Shown: one piece after another, positions 5,232-7,039 of the stretch | How the letters are laid out: each line of letters opens with the position of its first letter | Numbering within the stretch: the first letter of the stretch is position 1 | Assembly (NCBI GenBank): GCA_937891805.1 | Contig: CALATK010000226.1 | Span: forward strand, 1 to 7,039 | Length of the DNA: 7,039 nucleotides | DNA from: an uncultured Fibrobacter sp. | GTDB lineage: Bacteria > Fibrobacterota > Fibrobacteria > Fibrobacterales > Fibrobacteraceae | Direction of reading: 5' to 3' | Made by a program: the position numbers and the translations under genes | Notes under the pieces: generated by a model | What the model saw: the letters and a program-made list of their open reading frames with translations, nothing else | Database searches by the model: none | Told to the model about the DNA's origin: nothing

Positions 5232-6227
5232 TTGACTCCTTCTGGATTTGTCCTGCTGGACAAGAATCCCGGTGAAACTTCTTTCAAGGCCCTTTTCCCG
5301 CTGAAAAGGGTCTTTTCTACAAAGCGCGTGGGTCATGCGGGAACCTTGGACCTGCGAGCATCGGGCCTGATTGTGGCCGCCATCGGCAGGGCCACCCGTC
5401 TGCTTCCTTTTGTAGAGGCCAAGGACAAGTGCTATACCTTCCGGCTCCATCTGGGCTACGAGACCGACACCCTGGAATGGGACGGGGATGTGGTGGCTCA
5501 AGATGAATTCGGAATCCGGAATTCGGAATTCGGACTTGATGAAGGTGTCATCCTGAGGGAACCCTGGAGCACGAAGTGCGATAGGGGAAACCGAAGGATC
5601 CAGGGCGGTTTAACTCGTGAAGATTTGGAAGCGGTCCTCCCGCAGTTTACAGGCGACATTGACCAGGTTCCCCCACGTTACTGTGCCGTAAAAATCGACG
5701 GCCGCCGTGCTAGCGACTGGGCGGAACGTGGCAAGGATTTCGAGATGAAGCCCCGCCGTATCCACATCGAATCCTTAAAAATCGTAGGGGAGGGCGGCGT
5801 CACCGAAGGCTGCTCCGGTAAGAGCTTTGCCACCTTCGACCTGGAATGCGTCTGCTCCAAGGGAACCTACATCCGTTCTCTTGGGCGGGACTTGGCCAGG
5901 GCCCTGGGAACATACGGCTGCGTTTCCCAGATTCGCCGCCACCGCATAGGGAACATCACCCTGGACAATGCGGTCAAGGGCGAGAACCTGACGGCCGAAA
6001 ACCTGGTGCCGGTAGATAAAGTTCTAGATTATCCGGTGTTGCGTCTGGACGATACCCAGATGGTGATAATCCGCAAGGGCAACTGGCTTCCCTGGAAAAC
6101 GCCTGTAGAGGGCGTAGGGCCCGAAGGTCACGTGTTCGTGGCCAACGGGGTAGGCGAAGTCCTTTCCCTTTGCAGGTTCGAGCCTGGGCGCATTTGCCCA
6201 AAATTCTATTTAGGTGAGGATAAGTAA
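5232..6227 (+). CDS. truB: tRNA pseudouridine(55) synthase TruB, with in-frame repeat insertion
   Basis: TruB isomerises U55 to pseudouridine in the T-loop of tRNAs. The 331-residue protein starts at TTG 5232, 1 nt after the rbfA stop. It shows FVLLDKNPGETS (6-17), the catalytic loop GHAGTLDLRASG (34-45) with the expected nucleophile Asp40, Tyr68, QVPPRYCAVKIDGRR (145-159), and SKGTYIR (209-215), whose Tyr213/Arg215 match E. coli Tyr179/Arg181. A PUA-like C-terminal part follows (about 255-325). The loop after the nucleophile reads DLRASG where most TruB have DPLATG. Residues about 91-126 do not look like TruB. They are encoded by a 7-mer tandem repeat and a palindromic element, use AGG, CGA and GGA codons, and make the protein longer than the usual 290-315. 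The frame is kept, and catalytic motifs on both sides are intact, so the enzyme is probably active. Confidence 0.93.
   Translation: MTPSGFVLLDKNPGETSFKALFPLKRVFSTKRVGHAGTLDLRASGLIVAAIGRATRLLPFVEAKDKCYTFRLHLGYETDTLEWDGDVVAQDEFGIRNSEFGLDEGVILREPWSTKCDRGNRRIQGGLTREDLEAVLPQFTGDIDQVPPRYCAVKIDGRRASDWAERGKDFEMKPRRIHIESLKIVGEGGVTEGCSGKSFATFDLECVCSKGTYIRSLGRDLARALGTYGCVSQIRRHRIGNITLDNAVKGENLTAENLVPVDKVLDYPVLRLDDTQMVIIRKGNWLPWKTPVEGVGPEGHVFVANGVGEVLSLCRFEPGRICPKFYLGEDK
5502..5543. repeat. Four-copy 7-nt tandem repeat (GAATTCG) within truB
   Basis: The units are GAATTCG (5505-5511), GAATCCG (5512-5518), GAATTCG (5519-5525) and GAATTCG (5526-5532). Only one base differs. The array is bounded by GATGAA at 5502-5507 and 5538-5543, 36 nt (12 codons) apart. 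It is read as DEFGIRNSEFGLDE in TruB. A unit of 7 is not a multiple of 3, so gain or loss of a single copy would shift the truB frame. Confidence 0.85.
5546..5605. repeat. TGTCATCC...GGATCCAG palindromic element inserted in truB
   Basis: The element begins TGTCATCCTGAG at 5546 and ends GAAGGATCCAGGG at 5605. CCCTGGA (5562-5568) pairs with TCCAGGG (5599-5605). Next to the left arm, GCAC-GAA-GTGC (5569-5579) forms a hairpin. ATCCT (5550-5554) can alternatively pair with AGGAT (5595-5599). It is read in frame as part of TruB (about residues 106-125, VILREPWSTKCDRGNRRIQG). From memory, TGTCATCCTG...GGATCCAG sequences are common interspersed repeats in some genomes, mostly between genes. An in-gene copy parallels Rickettsia palindromic elements. 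Confidence 0.7.
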
Positions 6228-6311
6228 GGGAGATCCCCGCCAGTTTATCCCGGACCTGTTCCGGGACGGGGATGACAGAAAGAAAGTCGGGGATGACAAG
6301 GTAAGAAACGA
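6228..6311. repeat. Nested palindrome and GGGGATGACA repeats in the truB-ribF spacer
   Basis: The 84-nt spacer is nearly all repeat. ATCCCCG (6233-6239) pairs with CGGGGAT (6267-6273). Inside, TCCCGGA (6248-6254) pairs with TCCGGGA (6260-6266) around a CCTGT loop, with an 8-nt one-sided bulge at 6240-6247. CGGGGATGACA occurs at 6267-6277 and again at 6288-6298. There is no T-run after the stem, so it is not a standard terminator. The last bases supply AAGG (6298-6301), the likely ribF ribosome binding site. GTAAG at 6224-6228 (across the truB stop) and 6301-6305 flanks the repeat. I see no FMN riboswitch. Confidence 0.75.
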
Positions 6312-7039
6312 ATGTTGGTGAATGTGAAACAGAGAAGAGCCATAACCATGGGGAATTTTGACGGGTGCCACCTGGGTCACCAGGCGCTTTTCCGTTCCCT
6401 GAAGGCCGTGGCCGAGGTGAACGGCCTTGTGCCCACCGTCATCAGTTTCGAACCCCATTCCAACTACGTGCTCCGTGAACCCGGAGATCCCTTGCTCCTT
6501 ACCACCACCAAGGAAAAGCGTGAATTCGTGGAGAGCCTGGGCCTTGAATTCTTGGTGATGCCCTTTACGAAGGAACTGGCGAGACTCCCTTTCGATGAAT
6601 TTGTCCGTAAAGAGTTGATTGAAAAGCGGGGCGTGTGCTCCATGTTTTTCGGTCATGACCATTGCTTCGGTGCGGGAGGCAAGGGCAATTACGAGACCAT
6701 CACGGCGGCGTTTCCCGAACTTTCTACCCAGATGCTTTCCATTGTGCTTTACAAGGGGGAGCGGGTCAGCTCTTCGGCGGTGCGCAACGCCCTCTTGAAC
6801 GGAGACGTGGACCGTGCCCAGACTTACCTGGGCAGGCCTTACCGTCTGTCTGGAACGGTGGTGGAGGGCAAGCGCCTGGGGCACACCATCGGGTTCCCGA
6901 CGGCGAACCTGCAGGTGGAGCCTTACAAGTTCCTGCCCAAGATCGGGGTCTATGTGGCCTCGGCACGGCTCGATTCCGAACGGATTTTCCGTGCGGTGGT
7001 GAACATCGGCATGCAGCCCTCTACGGGCAATCACCAGTT
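6312..7039 (+). CDS. ribF: Bifunctional riboflavin kinase / FAD synthetase RibF (3'-truncated by window edge)
   Basis: RibF phosphorylates riboflavin to FMN and then adenylates it to FAD in the cytoplasm. About 242 codons are visible with no stop before the window end; the family is about 300-320 residues, so the C-terminus is missing. The FAD synthetase (nucleotidyltransferase) domain is first: GNFDGCHLGHQ (14-24) with the HxGH motif at 20-23, SFEPHSNYVL shortly after, FGHDHCFGAGGKG, and VSSSAVR (152-158) as the ISSTxIR-type motif. The kinase domain follows with GRPYRLSGTVVEGKRLGHTI and then GFPTAN (194-199). ATG 6312 is preferred: AAGG lies 10 nt upstream and an in-frame TGA is at 6294-6296. 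GTG 6318, GTG 6324 and ATG 6348 are less likely; ATG 6348 would remove the strand leading into GNFDG. It follows truB, as in many genomes. Confidence 0.93.
   Translation, partial: MLVNVKQRRAITMGNFDGCHLGHQALFRSLKAVAEVNGLVPTVISFEPHSNYVLREPGDPLLLTTTKEKREFVESLGLEFLVMPFTKELARLPFDEFVRKELIEKRGVCSMFFGHDHCFGAGGKGNYETITAAFPELSTQMLSIVLYKGERVSSSAVRNALLNGDVDRAQTYLGRPYRLSGTVVEGKRLGHTIGFPTANLQVEPYKFLPKIGVYVASARLDSERIFRAVVNIGMQPSTGNHQ

Noticed and set aside
5232..5260. TTGACT at the truB start as a promoter -35 box
   Set aside because: There is no good -10 hexamer at the right spacing, and TTG has a strong Shine-Dalgarno as a start codon.
5505..5605. CRISPR array or frameshift pseudogene in truB
   Set aside because: The units are 7 nt with no spacers, so it is not CRISPR. 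The reading frame is intact on both sides with conserved catalytic motifs, so truB is not broken.
6233..6285. Intrinsic terminator after truB, or an FMN riboswitch before ribF
   Set aside because: The GC-rich palindrome is followed by GATGACAGAAAG, not T residues. The 84-nt spacer is repeat sequence and too short and simple for an FMN aptamer.
6210..7034. A 274-codon open frame on the minus strand, opposite ribF
   Set aside because: The + strand encodes clear RibF motifs (GNFDGCHLGH, GFPTAN). The minus frame has no recognisable domain and is a codon-bias shadow.

Overview
The window is a bacterial translation and RNA-maturation operon, all on the + strand: rimP (start cut off by the window edge), nusA, infB, rbfA, truB and ribF (end cut off). 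This is the widely conserved nusA-infB cluster. Its products link transcription elongation (NusA), 30S subunit maturation (RimP, RbfA), translation initiation (IF2), tRNA psi55 formation (TruB) and flavin cofactor synthesis (RibF).

Layout: rimP 1-432, a 15-nt gap, nusA 448-1692, a 49-nt gap with no ylxR or ylxQ gene, infB 1742-4765, a 111-nt repeat-filled gap, rbfA 4877-5230, 1 nt, truB 5232-6227, an 84-nt repeat-filled gap, and ribF from 6312 to the window end. No stem-loop followed by a T-run was seen, so one transcript is likely.

The genes themselves are ordinary. The interesting part is a set of small palindromic and tandem repeats at three places in the downstream half. (a) The infB-rbfA spacer is rich in CTAG, carries a 13-bp inverted repeat, and is flanked by an 8-bp direct repeat AAATGAGT that contains both the infB stop and the rbfA start. 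(b) About 108 bp sit in frame inside truB: four copies of a 7-mer (GAATTCG) followed by a TGTCATCC...GGATCCAG palindromic element. They add about 30 residues to TruB. (c) The truB-ribF spacer is a nested palindrome plus a repeated CGGGGATGACA. Small palindromes with a GAA loop recur in (a) and (b). The mobile-repeat reading is inference; the repeats themselves are visible.

Organism: moderately GC-rich coding DNA, an IF2 with a long Ala/Pro/Lys and Gly/Arg/Asn-rich N-terminus, and the style of the interspersed repeats (CTAGTAACT units, TGTCATCC...GGATCCAG and GGGGATGACA elements) suggest Fibrobacterota (Fibrobacter-like). This rests on recall of repeat style, not on a search, and is only a moderate-confidence guess.
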